DNA of 64,000 nucleotides from Hoplostethus atlanticus (GCA_034670405.1 JAXDDX010000015.1:4990001-5054000); one strand, 5' to 3'. Shown: positions 1 through 13,787, counted from the first letter of the stretch. The notes: generated by a model not told the origin, from the sequence alone. Program-made: numbers and translations.

Positions 1-1010
1 CTGATCTTGCAACCGCAGAGCACACACAACGTAAGTATATTCCGACGGGGAGTGGAGCGATTCCTCCAAGATGGATGGCCACTTTTCCTGTGCGTTTCAA
101 GGGCAGGCAGATCACGGGTGGGGATCATTATTTCTGTGCAGGGTTGGTTGAGTGGTCTGAATGGGGAACTTTGTTATGTGTCTGCACATGGAAGATGCAT
201 GCAACACACTGAAATGCAATGTGGGTAATTCTTGCGTTCTCTTTATCTCTTGACCATCACGGTTAAAAACATGCCAAAAAAAAAGAAGCAAAAAAAAAAA
301 ATCACTGTCGTCGGATTTTGAAAGTCTCACACTCTTGCCGCTCATGCTGCAGCTCGGAGAAAGAGAAGCAAAGATTTTCAGAATAAGTTGAGAAATTTAC
401 CATCAGGTCCGTCCCTCCAAAAGAAAAAAATATAACAACAGCAGAATTATGTTGCGTTATGCTTGACCTGCTAGCCTGGTGGTGAAGTTGCACATGCACG
501 CACCCCCCCACCCCCCTGTTGTCTGCAAGCCATTTCAACACTTCCATCCATCAGTGTTTGCACCCCTCTAAGTTTCTCCCCCGTCTAAATGAAGTGTGAA
601 AAAATGTGGGAGGACTTGGACTGGACCGTCCACTCACTTCTAAAATAAATATATATATATATATAAATATATAAATATATATTCCTGCAACTTCACAAGA
701 GATTAAGTTGTTGCCTTGAGACAGCTTGTTTGCAAGAGAAGTTCTTAGCAGCATGAGACATAAAAATAACTATATTTAAAAAAAAAAAAAAAGGTTCAGA
801 GCAATTAGGAATGGTTGGGAATGTGTCTATTTTCCTTCTAAGTCTACTGTGCAGTCCTTCAGTGGTATTCTCCGTACTGCAGTCATATAGAAGAATAGTG
901 ACCTGTTCTTTTTGCACAGGGGGTGAAAGAGAAGTTAGAAGAGCAGCGATTTGGCTCTTCCCCTCCATCTGTTTTGTTTTCCTTCCATCTCCCTCTTTTT
1001 GATGAGCTGG

Positions 1011-1175
1011 GTCTTCAGTCCCCCCTATAAAATCCCATTAGCTCTTAATGAAGTCGGGCTCCTAGCCTCTCGGCCTCACCTCATTTAGCACGATTGTCTG
1101 GCGGCCATTAGCATGGAGGCAATTACAGCCGCACGACAAGAGTAATTGGAAATGCCGACAGGGACCCTGAGAAAT
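1011..1175. promoter_or_regulatory. Candidate conserved noncoding element
   Basis: A compact non-repetitive stretch rich in homeodomain core motifs (CATTAG, TTAATG, GCAATTAC, AGTAATTGG) without low-complexity bias, lying between poly-A and microsatellite-rich DNA. This composition is typical of vertebrate developmental enhancers. No conservation data are available here, so the call rests on composition alone. Confidence 0.22.
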
Positions 1176-2500
1176 GGGAATAAATAAATATAAAAAATAA
1201 AAAAAAATATTCAAACTAATAAGCTTCCATTCAGATGGCGGGGAGGGAGCCGCATGTGTCTAAGTTAAATCAACATAATTACAATTAGGGTTGGTGGGGT
1301 AAAGAGCCCGGGTGAGGGAGGAAATGGATATGGATGGATTGGAGGATGATGGGTAAGGATAGACGTAACGGAGGGAAAAGTGGGATCGCACGGTGACGCT
1401 AATAATGAAGGGCATGAGCGTGAACCCAAAAAAAATCACGAGACAGAAAGGTCACCGGGAGTACGTCGTCGCGCGCCAATTTGTCTCCCTATCCCTTTTG
1501 AGGATTTTTTTTTTTTATTCCGTTGCCTAAAATTGTTTAATTACCTTGAGGAAAAAAAAACCCACGAGCCAGATCGCCACTTCGGCAAGCTCCCAAGGCC
1601 TAAGACGGTGTGATATTTACTTAGGCAAGGGGAGGGGAGCCAAATGTGTTTCGCGACGGAGGCATTTGAAACGGCAGCCCGCACAATTTCATATCCGCTA
1701 AGACCGTGAGAAGTGCAAGCTGACACTCGGCGCTAACACGTTCCATGCTAAAATAAGCACCTAAGAGAGAGAGAGAGAGACGACGCCGTTTTAATGTCAG
1801 CGGCGACCGCGGGCCGAGGCGAGTTCCCCGAGCGCGTAAAGTGCTTCTGATTTATATACGTGAGCGGGCGAGATTCTTTCCCGGTCGCCTGGGTGCAGCG
1901 GTCTCGGTCGAAACCCCCCAAAAAAAAAAAAAAAAATCACACGAAACGAGCACGTAACAAACTTGGCAGGACTAAAGTCACATCTGAGGCAACGTGCAAG
2001 AGAGGAAAGACTAAAGGAGGCCCTGAACGGATTCACCAGCATCTAATTTGCAATAACATGCTGTTGTACAGTTGAATGTTTGTGAGAACGACACCAGGTA
2101 ATATTATTTTCCGAAGATATGATGAATTAAAATAGTAAGATTTGATCTAGATTATGAAAAATGAGTAAATAAGATGTGATCAGATTTGGGATGAAGTTCA
2201 AAGAAATTGAAATTGAGACTGACACTGAACTTAGAAGTCCGGGAGGCGATGAAACTATCAGAACAACAGCAGGCCGCAGGATTGGTGCCAGATCGCCATG
2301 GCATCTCTCCTGTTAACCTCCCCCCCTCACCCCCACCGACCACAACCCCTCTTGTCCCCTTCCTCCCTCCTAAGCTGAGTGACAGGTGGCAGAAACCCGA
2401 TCGGCGCAGGCCTTCATCAAGGAAGCACTCCCATCTGAAATGGGCGCGCTGCCCACTCGCCCGCCCGAGGGCCACAGCGTAGGGGGCTTGTGAGGTCGGA

Positions 2501-2524
2501 TACGACGTGTGTGTGTGTGTGTGC
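2501..2524. repeat. Short (GT)n microsatellite
   Basis: A short GT dinucleotide run following a GC-rich block. It opens several spurious frames downstream. Confidence 0.6.
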
Positions 2525-3339
2525 ATAAACGAGGCAGGGGATCGGTCTACAATAGAAGCAGGGACATGGGAGGGAGGGAAGGGGGGTGGGAGGAGATGGT
2601 TATGGAGAGGGGTTGGGGGGGGTATAATGGACTTTTTGGCTGGAGAAACGAGCTGCAGTGCTTGGCACCGGGTGTCCAGGGCCCAAACGGGAAACGGGAG
2701 GCCAGCTCCCACAATAGTCAGCGAGAGAGTCCCGGAGGGTCATCCACAATAGCAGGGCAAGCGGCTGCTGTCAACAATGACCTGCCAAGGCCTCGCTGCT
2801 TTAACTGAGCTGGCCCCACCCTGCAAGCACTTCCCTTTTAGCGCTGCCACACAGCTAATGCAGGGCGTCGTTGTGCATCTGCAACAAATGTGTGTTTTGT
2901 CATTGAAGCCCTGTCATTTGACTTTGCTATTTCGCTTCAGCTAGAGTGAGCTTTAAATGGAGCCACTCTATGATCAAAGTTTTTCCTCCTTTACTAATAT
3001 TGTGAGAGCCACCGACCGACTCCGTGGCTCCTCTTCTTTTACGGGGCAGGGACAACTGAACGTACAGATAGACAACCGCCTCTTCCTCTCGCACGCCGGA
3101 TGCTGGGGGTGAAAACCTACCGGCTATCACGAGCGCAGCAGAGCAGCTTGGCGCGAAATTGGAAAAACCAGGGGAGCAGCACAGGCCTTTCCTTGTGCGA
3201 GCCTGCCGTCCTTCTTGGTCGTGGTAATGAAAATGTTTATTTGTCTAAAGTAGGTCTACGAGCAATCGCCGCATGGGCCGGCAATGAAAGAGGAACGTAG
3301 CGACTGGCCGGGGGGGGCGGGGGTGGTTCTCTCCAACCT

Positions 3340-3405
3340 AGGAGGAGATTTAATTAGCGAAATCCCATTAAGTCTAACAAAATTAAGCGTAAAACAATCC
3401 TTGGT
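3340..3405. promoter_or_regulatory. AT-rich homeodomain-motif cluster
   Basis: Contains TTTAATTAGCG, CCCATTAAG and AAATTAAGCG within about 60 bp of otherwise unique DNA, flanked by G-rich sequence. It may be the core of a noncoding regulatory element. Composition is the only evidence. Confidence 0.2.
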
Positions 3406-3679
3406 GGGGATTCTTCGGTGGAAGTTTTCAGGCAGGGAGAAGGGAATGCGGGAGTGGGGAACACTTAGGGGCCGGGAGGCTGGAGGCCTGTCCTGTGTGG
3501 AGGGAGAGAGGGAACCTGGCTCAGAGTAAAGAGACTACCTTCCACGTCTACACACTTCCTGTCTTGTTGTTTTTTTTAGTCCCGCTGAGATTTAGAATCG
3601 CATTTTTCAACAGAGACCTGGTCAAGATAGCAGCAATCACCGCAAGCATTACAAAAAAAATAACAATAATGTACATGAA

Positions 3680-3915
3680 GGGCTTGTGGTTTGAGTCCCC
3701 GGGACCAGCTGGGGGAATGTGGTTGGGGAAACACTTCCTCGTTACTGCTGGGATGCCCTTGAGCAAGGAACTCAACATCCAAACCCTCCAATGGCCAACA
3801 GTAGAAGACTGGGCAGCTCCCAGGTGTGAATATGTCCGACTATGTGAAGCGGGATGTCGTCGGGTAAAGAAAAAGCGTGCTCTGTCAGCTTACCCTAGAT
3901 AAATAAAGGGTTAAA
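3680..3915 (+). mobile_element. 5'-truncated tRNA-derived SINE
   Basis: It begins near a Pol III B-box-like GGTTTGAGTCC at 3688. It continues through a central segment containing CCCTTGAGCAAGG, common in teleost SINEs, and ends in ATAAATAAAGGG followed by poly-A. No A box is visible, so the copy is truncated at the 5' end. It carries no gene. Confidence 0.6.
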
Positions 3916-4537
3916 AAAAAAATTGAAGGCAACATTTCATAAGAGGTAGTTACAAAATGGTCACAAAGGCCAGTTGTTCCAATAGTCTCAGTAACATGAT
4001 AAAAAACAGGCCACTCCTCATCAAGTCTGCCTCGAAAAATACAAAAAAAAAAGATCCTTCAAAATCATTTGAAATTCACTGAGAGAGACCGCAGCTCCTT
4101 CAGCTCTTCACATCAACCTGCAATTAGTTGCGAGCAAGAGTGGAGCGGAGTGTATAACAGTCCTTCTGCCTGATTCAGTTCGTAGACAGAGCGAAAACAA
4201 CCCCCCGTGCTTGCAGACAGTCTAATGTCGCCTATTCATTGTCTCCGGGGTGTCACGGGTTGAAGTGTCGGACAGACAATATTCTCACAATACTTTCATG
4301 CACGTTCAAACGCCAAAATCCTGTTTATTGCATGAGCATTTTATAAAAACACAGATGATTGAATCTTCTATTTCAACCTTTAAACATTTGAATGGAACTA
4401 TGGTTAGCATTTAGCAGCTTTTAGCTTCTCATTCAATTTTCACCTTTAAACTTCTTTGAAAATCAAACACTGTATAATCATCATGTTGTAATAGCAGTAT
4501 ACAGTAAAACCATACCGTATACTGCCCAACCCTTAGT

Positions 4538-4557
4538 CTCCACCCCCCCCCCCCCCA
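4538..4557. repeat. Poly-C tract
   Basis: A C-rich homopolymer run within otherwise AT-rich single-copy-looking sequence. Confidence 0.6.
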
Positions 4558-5133
4558 CTAGGTATCATCATCTACATGCTTGTCAGATGGACTTTGCTCT
4601 CAGTTCCCATTCCCTCACCTAGTCTAGAGAGATTGCAACAAATTAAAAGCAGATGCAGGTCGGTCTTCGGGGTACCTTTACCCATCATCCCTTTTTTTTA
4701 TTAAGTGTATTTGATTGTTTCATTTGATTGTTTCATCAGTTCCCATCAGGTGCCCCATTCATTTTGATCCCGGCCCAAGACGCAACTAGTTTGTTGGAGA
4801 GTGAATCCAATCGGTCCAAAAACCACTACTAGTTTGAAGTCCCGGCAAGAACCGAGCGCCAAACTGAAACGGTTATTTAGAGATAGACGCAGAGAAGACG
4901 CTCAAACGATTGAAATGATTGGTTTTGGTTTCAACCGACGAACTGCAGCGGCGAACGGCGTGCCACACCGTGTTTACAGCACGAGTCCGATTTGATTGTG
5001 CGCTCTCAAATTGAATCACAGCCTGTCGCCGGCCTTCCGAGGGAACGGATTCGCTCTGCCAGATATGTGTGTTGCAGCTCAAAGTCCACCGAGGCAGAAT
5101 GAATGTTCTCTTCACAAAACACATACTTAAAAA

Positions 5134-5153
5134 ACACACACACACACACACAC
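5134..5153. repeat. (CA)n microsatellite
   Basis: Uninterrupted CA dinucleotide run of about 20 bp. Confidence 0.85.
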
Positions 5154-5763
5154 GGCTTTGGTCATGACACACACGTTGCTTACGGGGACTCGACGAAGAC
5201 CCGTTACACATTTTCTTTTTTGCAGAAGCTGACAACTTACAGTTAGTTTGCCCGCAGCAACGCAGCAGCATCCGGTTCCGTCGTCTGCTTCCGCCGCCCA
5301 GTGTCCGGCTCTCCGCACAAAGCTGTTGACAAGATGAAGACGTTTTAATTGATTTTTTTGTGTGTGTAGATGTGGTTATTACCTTGTCATTACCCATCTT
5401 TTTTTATTTGCCACGACATCCCTGCGTACAAGAGGCGTCTGATCATCGTTTTTCTGCCACACAGGTGAAAACAGGGGAGCTCAGGGAGTTGCCGCGACTC
5501 AAATTCCTTTGAGCAATTCCGCCGGCCGGCCGTCTCACCAGCCACGCCGAGCGTAGCGCCGGAGACGAGTTATGGCGCACATGTAAAAGATTTAAGTTCA
5601 ATCGAGCGTTCAGGGCTGGACACCTGATCTTTCGCTTAAAGCTCCTCCAGAACAGTGGGAGTGTGGTAGGGCCTCACAGCGGGCCGCCTACCTCCAGCGC
5701 TCTGCTAACACAGAGGCTCTGAAGGGATGGTATTTATCCAGTCCTGCACGGCTCAGTGGGGAC

Positions 5764-5766
<3 letters not shown>

Positions 5767-5800
<34 letters not shown>
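5767..5800. repeat. (TG)n microsatellite
   Basis: Perfect TG run of about 34 bp, followed by a short GTAG repeat. Confidence 0.9.
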
Positions 5801-5801
<1 letters not shown>

Positions 5802-7023
5802 TAGGTAGGTACCGCTGGGGGTTGGAGGGAAAGCTGCGGAGATCGGTCGTAATACTCCAAACTGTTTGCTTTCCTAGGTTTTCCCCCTCAATCTCCCCGG
5901 AGGAGAGAGAAGTGGAAAACCTATCAGGAGCTGTGTTTCTATCCCACCGTCAGGCAACAGTTTGTGAAGGTCGTGAAAAATAAATTGTGAATTAGGTGCG
6001 TTTACATCAGCCGGGTTGAAGCAAATAAACAGAACATGGGATGGAGCGAGGAAAATGGAAGGAATGGATTGTTATTTTGCGTCCGCTAATATTGACCATA
6101 TTTCATTCTTTCATCCAAAGACAAAAAACCAAATAAATGCACTTTATTTAATACAATAAATTTATCTTTTCCACCTTAAGTGAGTGTAAAAACATATTTA
6201 ACACTTCCATTCCACCCCCTTCTAATTCCAATACAAATACTTGGATGAGAAACCCAGCTACACGCCTGTTCTTACCACGAAAAGATCTGGAGATCAAACC
6301 TCTGAAAGGAGATACGGCATGCTCGTTATGGTCAAGACAAACTCAAAGTCTTTTCAAAAGTCTTTGGGACGTGGCTTGAGTTTCCCCTACCCGAACAGCC
6401 GCCCTCGGATCATGGGAGATCTGGGTGAGAGCATTTCTTAGGTTTCTTTCAGCCACAAAGAAAACATTTTAGCCCGCCCGGTAATCCTCCCAGAAGCCCT
6501 CCCTAAGCTCTGAGGGTCCTTTCCTCCCCTCGGCCCGTTCACCGGGCCCCCGTCTGGGACCCTGCAGGAGCGTCTCTCCTGTCTCCTCCAAGCTGCCCCC
6601 CCACCCCTACTCCCCCCCCACCACCCCCAACATCTCTCCGGGACCCCTCGGGGAGCCGGCCGACCTTCCTGTTGACGTCAAAGTAAATTAGAGCAGGGGG
6701 GCCGTGCAGCGAGGGGCTCCACCCAGGGGGCTGGAGGTCTAATCACCCCGGCCCTCACAAAAAAAAAACCCACGCAGAGGAAGCATTAGCATTCCTGACT
6801 CTGCCGCACCCTCCTCAATACGTATGTGTGCACAGGTACGCGTGCACGTGCACACTACATCACACACACACGTCCATATTATACGGGCCAGGCCTGCTAA
6901 CATAAATAAGCAATATTGAGGGGAGTTCATCTTTGATTTTTTCCCCCACATTAAGTCTGCAGCAGACCTCGGCATGCACAGCCGCATATCAAAAACACAT
7001 ACATCCTCACGAGCATTTGCATG

Positions 7024-7024
<1 letters not shown>

Positions 7025-7060
<36 letters not shown>
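7025..7060. repeat. (AC)n microsatellite
   Basis: Perfect AC dinucleotide run of about 36 bp. Confidence 0.9.
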
Positions 7061-7062
<2 letters not shown>

Positions 7063-8697
7063 CACATCTATCCCCCAGTCTATGAATCCTTCATTAAATC
7101 AAACAGTGGGAGGACGGGGGCACTCGCCTTGCTCTCGGGTTACGTTCTGACTTTATTAATGCTGAAGGAATTGGACACGGCGAGCGCCGCTCCCCCGACA
7201 AGTTGTTGTGCTCCTTCCGAGTTTTATTGTCGCGCTGTGTAACAACATTTGCTCATATCAATAATGGGATGTGCTCGAATGCTTCGGGCAAACCCTAGGA
7301 GAGGATCCAGCCTCATTTGCCTCATTTGATTTCGCCGTTCGCATCCGCGGTAAAAAAAAAACAGGTTCGGAGAACTACTCAGAAGACGTATGAATATTCA
7401 GAACTTCCTGAAAGATTCCCTCTAATCAAACGGAGGCTCTGCGCCGGCGGAGAGGCTCCAGATGGACATCTTTAAGATTCCCAAATCCTCCTATTTTGGC
7501 TAGCTGGAGTTTTGGGGTCAAGGTGTGAAGGGAGGACCAAAAGACTCATTTCCCACAATCCCTCAGCAGCTATAGCCCCCCAGCTGTTCTAGGGCTTCCA
7601 TAACAACAGCTGCGCAGAGGTTTAGTGCTTCAACGTTGCTATGACAACAGCAGGATCAATTGGCATGCACAGACTCTCGGTGCTAATAGCGAAAGTGACA
7701 TTATGCCATAATTTCATTTCCATAAAACACAGGCAGGTTTTTTTTACTGCACTAGGAATCGCGTTGGGGGGTGGAGGGGGTGGGGGGGGATGATGGGGGG
7801 CATAAAAGGAGGCAAATAATTAATTTTGCATAGTAATGTGAGTGGCTCGTGCACCCCGAACTCCCACGCAAATTGACAAACAACCGAGCGAGCGAACGGC
7901 TCAAACATCATCCCTCGGCGTTGCAAAATCCACTCAATAAAAAATCTGTGAATGTTTCCGGGCTCGCACAATAGAAGCTAAATACGTTTTTTTTTCAGCT
8001 GCATGTGCCCACAGATCACTGTCCGGCAGGATGTGCAACAATCAGAAATATTTCTGTTCTCCTGACAAACAGGATATCGGGGTCACTTTCGGCCACCTTC
8101 GCGCTGAGGAATCGGGACGCTGTGGGGGAGTTTTCACACGATTGTACGGGGACCAGCAACCCTGAGCTGCTGCACTGGTTTAACACGTTGCAGGACAATG
8201 GAGCTATACACACACACACACACCGGCGGGGAATATGAGTCTCGGTTTGGCTGTCACCGCGTCGGAGAATCTTAGCTAGACTATTACGCATCAAATGGCA
8301 TGAAAATGACACACATTAGGCTGATGTGAGAACCCCTCAGATACAGCGGGTGTAAAAAAAACAACACAATTCTAAACTCTTAATGGTACATCTCCAACAA
8401 CTTGCATCCACCTGAAGAGACACTAGTCATGCGTGCACGTGTTTAAGTGTTGTTCTAAGCTCGGTGCTTTGCAGGCCCGCTATCTGGCCCGGCCCGGCCT
8501 AGCGTTGGGCCGTTTGGGGCAAAAACGGCTGCAGAGTTCCGGGGGAATTACGAGGGCTCAGGATGACAATGGCAGGTATTCCCACGGGGGTAACCGGAGC
8601 CAGCCGCGGCGTCACCGCGGGTTTAAGCCCAACATTTAACGAGCACGCAGCTGATATCGGCAGCTGTGGCAGACAAAGCACAGCGCAGACTTTTAGC

Positions 8698-8699
<2 letters not shown>

Positions 8700-8745
<46 letters not shown>

Positions 8746-8843
8746 AGTACGAAGACGCACATGCTCCCGTTCACTGCAACACACACACACAGAGTTTAGC
8801 ACTTTCCCAGCCTGCTTCACACGCACAGCTACCTCACATATAA

Positions 8844-8874
<31 letters not shown>
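8700..8874. repeat. Paired (CA)n microsatellites
   Basis: Two CA runs, about 8700-8743 and 8848-8874, separated by about 100 bp that also contains a short CA stretch. The open frames crossing them on both strands are repeat artefacts. Confidence 0.9.
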
Positions 8875-9589
8875 GCTATACCCCACTTTCACCATGACAC
8901 CACACTCTCTCACTTTGAGTGCGCGACCAATTCGCCGTTGGCTTGATATTCGACATTGATTATTCCTCCCCCGTCTCACGGAACGCGATAGCCCCTCGTG
9001 AACAGAGGGGGAAAGCCAAACAGGAATCCACTGCTAAAAATACCCCTATAGTGATGAGTCAGGGTGGATAGAGAAAAAAACTAAAATAGATCATTCTCTT
9101 TTTCAGGCCTCAGTAAAACTCAGGTATAGATAGAGATAGCCCCAATCCTCAGAGCCCCCGTTGGATTTCTCATTTTAACGAACATGAGACGTATCAAGAA
9201 TCTGCACAAAAAGAGAATGTCCAAACAGCTCATGACGAAAAAAGAAAATCAATATATAAAGTGCATATAAGTGCAATAACAAAATGTGTTTTTTTTGCAT
9301 TGAAAGAGGAGTGCAATTACTCAACCCTTGAATGAAAGTTTCTATGACTTCTGGACTTCATGTAAAAACCCTTTTGATTCACAACCGTTTCTCCTTCTGT
9401 GACAACGGTGGTAAAATGCAGCATCATTTCATATATATCGTATGTCTCTGTGTCCAGTACAGTTATCGTATTCCAGCTCGAACCTCCCAAATGCAATCAA
9501 ACTAAAGCAGCTAGCGAGCTACTGCACATAGCTTGTGTCATCTGAACCGTGCTCCTCAAACCCCTTCGGGCCTGGTGAGACGGGGCTCA

Positions 9590-9835
9590 TATGCTCTTTC
9601 ACTTACATGGAAACAAAAAGGATGACCCGGCTTTTAGCGGGGCCTCGGCAAGACCTTTAACCGTACCGATACTTTTTAAAACTTTTCTACCTCTCCCGTG
9701 TCCTTTTATGGTGTTGGTTCTCTTATTTCAGCTTTTCTTTTTTCGTGATCTTGAACATGTTGTAAAGCATTTTGGGGTTGCACTGTTGAAATGTATGAAA
9801 TGTGCTACGTAAATAAAATTTTATTTGAAGAGTTT
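9590..9835 (+). mobile_element. 3' end of a degraded non-LTR retroelement
   Basis: The segment closes with a pattern seen at the 3' ends of many teleost LINE/SINE families: TTGTAAAGCATTTTGG, then a GTGCTACGTAAATAAAAT-like end and an AT-rich tail. The upstream part is too decayed to place in a family and carries no reverse-transcriptase motif. Confidence 0.4.
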
Positions 9836-9870
9836 AGACTTTGGGACTATGCACACCAACCCCAGAGCCA

Positions 9871-10135
9871 CGCTGCAACATACATCTTAACGGGTCATTT
9901 AGTGTACTATTGAGTCTTGAAGATCCAATGCAGTTTCACCTGTTTGGAGAATTTTCTTCAAGAAAGTGAAAATACCTTGAAAATGACACTTCAATTTGTG
10001 AAAATTCTCAAAAGAAGTTGATTTGCAATGGAAATAAATGAAATTAATTTGCAAATTTGTTTGAAGAAAAGTCTCAATGCTACACTAAATTACTTTTAAA
10101 TGAATAAGTAATGGTTTCTTTTGCAGTGCAGCCAA
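9871..10135. mobile_element. Candidate MITE with CACTGCAAAA-type ends
   Basis: The left end reads ACGCTGCAACATACATCTT. The right end, on the opposite strand, reads CACTGCAAAAGAAACC. Together they look like eroded terminal inverted repeats of a short non-autonomous DNA transposon. A second left-type end, CACTGCAAAAAACATCC, followed by a similar CTTAACAAGTCATTTAGTCT segment, lies at about 10596. This indicates two or more related insertions between 9.8 and 11.7 kb. The family is not determined. Confidence 0.4.
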
Positions 10136-11174
10136 ATACTCCTAACTGCACAGCAAGTGTAACCAAGTAGAAGAAGTAGGTTAAACTCATTCTGGTAGAA
10201 ATACTATCCCTGCCCTGACTCGAGAGTGAACTATAGCTCACTTGGTCCAGTAGTTCAGCTGGCTGTCATGCTGGTAGAAACACGACCTGCCGGGCTTTCA
10301 GTGGTTGAGAGGAAGCTCCGGTTCTTACTACCGTGGCTGGCATAACACCCCCTGGCCCAGCTGAGGCTGCTTGCCTGTCACATGAGGAGCGAGCTTAAGG
10401 AGGGGGAATGTAACAGCTAGTTGTTAAGATACAGCGAGTCAGTCAAACGCAGTCCTTTGGTGCAAATGCCGCCTTTGGTCTAATTCAAGTGTGTGCTTTC
10501 GGTGGCATGGGTGTCTATCACGCTAGCAGGTACAGGACTCGTGGATTGGAGACTGCAGGGAGAGAGTCACAGTGAGAAGAAGCTAGCAAGGCTACACTGC
10601 AAAAAACATCCATCTTAACAAGTCATTTAGTCTAGTCTTCATTTTTATCTTCCCTAAAACAAGTGAAAAAACCTGCCATCTCACTCCTGCTAATATGTGT
10701 CTGAACAATAACACTCAAATATTTCATATCGTCCACCAATCTGGTGTTTGACGTCTGTTTGACACATGTAGAATGCATGTTTCAATGCACTTGAAAGAGC
10801 TAACGCGCTAATAATTATTGACTGATGGATAATTATTGCAAACTTTCAATAATTAAAACTGTCCAATCAGATCCAGTATCACGTTCTCTTACCCAGGTTA
10901 ACGACAAACGCTTCAATCTCTTTTGAAGCTTCTCCCTTTCAAACACTTTGTGGTTTTCAGGCAGGAAGCCTCTGCAAAAAGTGTTTTAAATACCTTGTAT
11001 GGTTGTTTTAATCTTTTTTTTCCCTGTATAAATACATGAAAAGAATGGGGTGACAGATTTTCTTCAATCAAGGGTCTTTTTCTATGAAGATACTGACGCT
11101 TGTTTGTGTAATTGTCTCACCCCACAGGATCTTTTAAGATTTTAAGACAGAAGATGAGACTAAATGATTCACAC

Positions 11175-11214
11175 ATGCATTCACATAAACACACATACGT
11201 TTATGTGAATGCAT
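11175..11214. repeat. Perfect 16-bp inverted repeat (hairpin)
   Basis: The left arm ATGCATTCACATAAAC (11175-11190) is exactly reverse-complementary to the right arm at 11199-11214, with an 8-bp spacer. The stem is too short for a typical pre-miRNA and lies in gene-free DNA. It could be a small transposon remnant or a cruciform-forming site. Confidence 0.75.
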
Positions 11215-13552
11215 AGTATGTACAATGCAGTCCACACATCCACACAGTCTGAGGTCAAGAGGAGGGGAAAAACGACACTGAGTAATCATTAAATTCCTCA
11301 TGACTCCTCTTCTGCAGAAGAATTGATGCCTTGACGCTTTTTCCAGCCGTCTAGACCAACCGATCAAAGCAGCTACAACTGGCAGCAGTACACAATTCAA
11401 TAAATGTCAACTCCTTCAGTGGAGTGTTGAGTCTAAAAATCTTGTTTTCCTTAATACAAGTGAGAACTCTTCCAATGAGAAGAAACAGTTTAATTTGCTT
11501 CCAAGTCAAGAATTTTCATGAAGCAACACCATCTTGAAATACATAAGGCGGACCACTCCGTTAGTATTAAGAAATTGATTCAAGAAAATTCATGAAACAA
11601 GATGACTTGCATTGGAAACAAGTGATATTATCTCACCAATTTGGCAGATTTTTGTCCCCCGTGATGGTGGACTACGGATCAGTCTTTTCAATGGTTTGTT
11701 CATCTGTCCGACACATGCGATATCTCAGACACCACTGATCGTACTTTGACGAAACTGCAATGATGCATCTTGGCCCAAGCGGGGGGGGCTACAATTACAG
11801 GTCAAATCAAAGCATCATATTTGATTGGCCCAGAGCGGCCAATTCGTGGAGGATGACATGTTTCCTGTTGACTTGTTTGCACTTGTAGTAAGAAAAATAT
11901 GATTTTAAGACTTAACGGTGCTATATGTAGCATTTTAACATTAAATAGATCAATACCACGTTCATTTTGAGACAGTTTTTTTGCAATTACCACATTTTAT
12001 ATTTTGTGCCACCAGGTCAGATTTCACAGGAAATCCGCTGGATTGTTTTATAGCATAAAGGGACATTGATTTACAGCACAAAACAGGAAGAAGGCGCTGT
12101 GAGGCAGATTCTGGCAATAGCAGATGATGGAGGGAGTGAAGGCCAATGAAAAAAAAAATCACTTCCAACATGTTGATCCTCCTCAGTAAAGCCAAAGACG
12201 AGAGGGAGGGTGAGGGGGGGGGGACAAGTAGCAACATCCTCTTTGTAAGAGGAAGCAATGAGGTCTGAATATTGAGAAACACTAGTGCTAACCACCGGTG
12301 TGAGACAGAGGCTACCAACTGCCTCCACCATCATTCCTTTACTACTAGATACTAACTCGGGAATAAATTACATGTTGAGATTGATTTGGTTTTTTTTTTG
12401 TAGTGCAGAGTTAGAGACACTCGTTTGTTGTCTCGGTTAAAACAGAAAAGGGAGGCAGCGAAGAGGGGAAACAATGGACTTGGCAGAGAAAGGCCAAGCC
12501 AGTGTAGACACAGTGAGGAATTCCCCGTCAGTGTCTGAAGTGGAGCTAACCTTGTTTTTTTGTTTTTTTTCTTCCCTCCCGTTGAGAGTGCGAAAGGAAG
12601 AAAGTTAACCCTTTCCCTGTCGTGCAGGCTCCCGACTCGTGTGCAGGTTTCTTTGAAATATTATGTGAACGCGTTGCATCCCTAAAGATCGAAGCCCACA
12701 GAATGAACTGATGGTGGAGCAGCAGCGATCGGACTGGGACAGTAATCCAGGTCAGGAGTCGTACACCCACCCAAGACACCTGGCCTACACACCAGCAATG
12801 GAGACTTTGAAAGTACTCACCACTGAATGAATTACAGTGAATCAATATCATTTCCATGCATTCCTATTGACTCGTACGAACGACTCGCACCACCAAACAC
12901 AACAACAGTGCTGCTATTTTATTCATACACCCATCAGTAGTGTATTATTCATTTCAAGTCTACAAACAAATATGGTCTGATATTTGCACAAACACACACG
13001 CAGACAAATCGTCGCTCCACCTTTTTGTCTTCTTCCGAAGAAACCAATCACGTGACGCCGTACAGTGACTGATGACATTTCGGCCAATCGCAAGCAAGGG
13101 TGCAATCGAATTGCGTCGAATCCAGAAGGAACTTTCACCCCGCTCCCTCACCCCCCAGTTTACCTCTGTCACCTCTCCTGACAGCTGACTGCTCTCGACT
13201 GGCCACTTTATGCCGTGCTTTGATCACAGGCCACGGCTGCAGGCCAAATCAATGACCAGACAGGCAAGGCAGACCATCGGGAGTCGTGCTGAATACTCCT
13301 GAAGGCCAGGCCAGCTTTGCTCAGTAGTCTCTCCCATGAACTCGCACGCATTATGAATGCTCACGCCTATTTCACAACTCCTCTTCAGCTCCATATTGCG
13401 GTACTTTAAATACAAGGCACTTTCTGTCCATTTCCCAGAATATGCCGTCTTTAAATTGAGAGGTGTTCTGCCATCTGTATTAAATGTCTACGGCGGTTTA
13501 TAAATACCACCAACCGCAGGGGAACGAAACACAGCGGCAAGCCTGTTTAGGT

Positions 13553-13554
<2 letters not shown>

Positions 13555-13621
<67 letters not shown>

Positions 13622-13638
13622 GAGAGGGAGAGAGACCC

Positions 13639-13663
<25 letters not shown>
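13555..13663. repeat. Compound (GA)n-(CA)n microsatellite
   Basis: About 80 bp of mostly GA repeats is followed by about 25 bp of CA repeats. It creates Arg-Glu and Ser-Leu frames that are not genes. Confidence 0.9.
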
Positions 13664-13669
<6 letters not shown>

Positions 13670-13747
13670 AACTTGCAGGAACAAAGTCACACCATTAGAT
13701 ATGCACACATTCACATATAGAGAAAACACTCAGACAGCATTTTCTTA

Positions 13748-13750
<3 letters not shown>

Positions 13751-13784
<34 letters not shown>
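13751..13784. repeat. (TC)n microsatellite
   Basis: Perfect TC run of about 34 bp, about 150 bp left of the TTAA transposon. Confidence 0.9.

Positions 13785-13787
<3 letters not shown>

Noticed and set aside
2152..2712. 186-codon minus-strand frame
   Set aside because: Created by a GC-rich, polypyrimidine and (CA)n segment. No family resemblance.
11175..11214. MicroRNA precursor at the 16-bp hairpin
   Set aside because: The stem is shorter than the usual pre-miRNA of about 22 bp or more, and the flanks do not extend the pairing.
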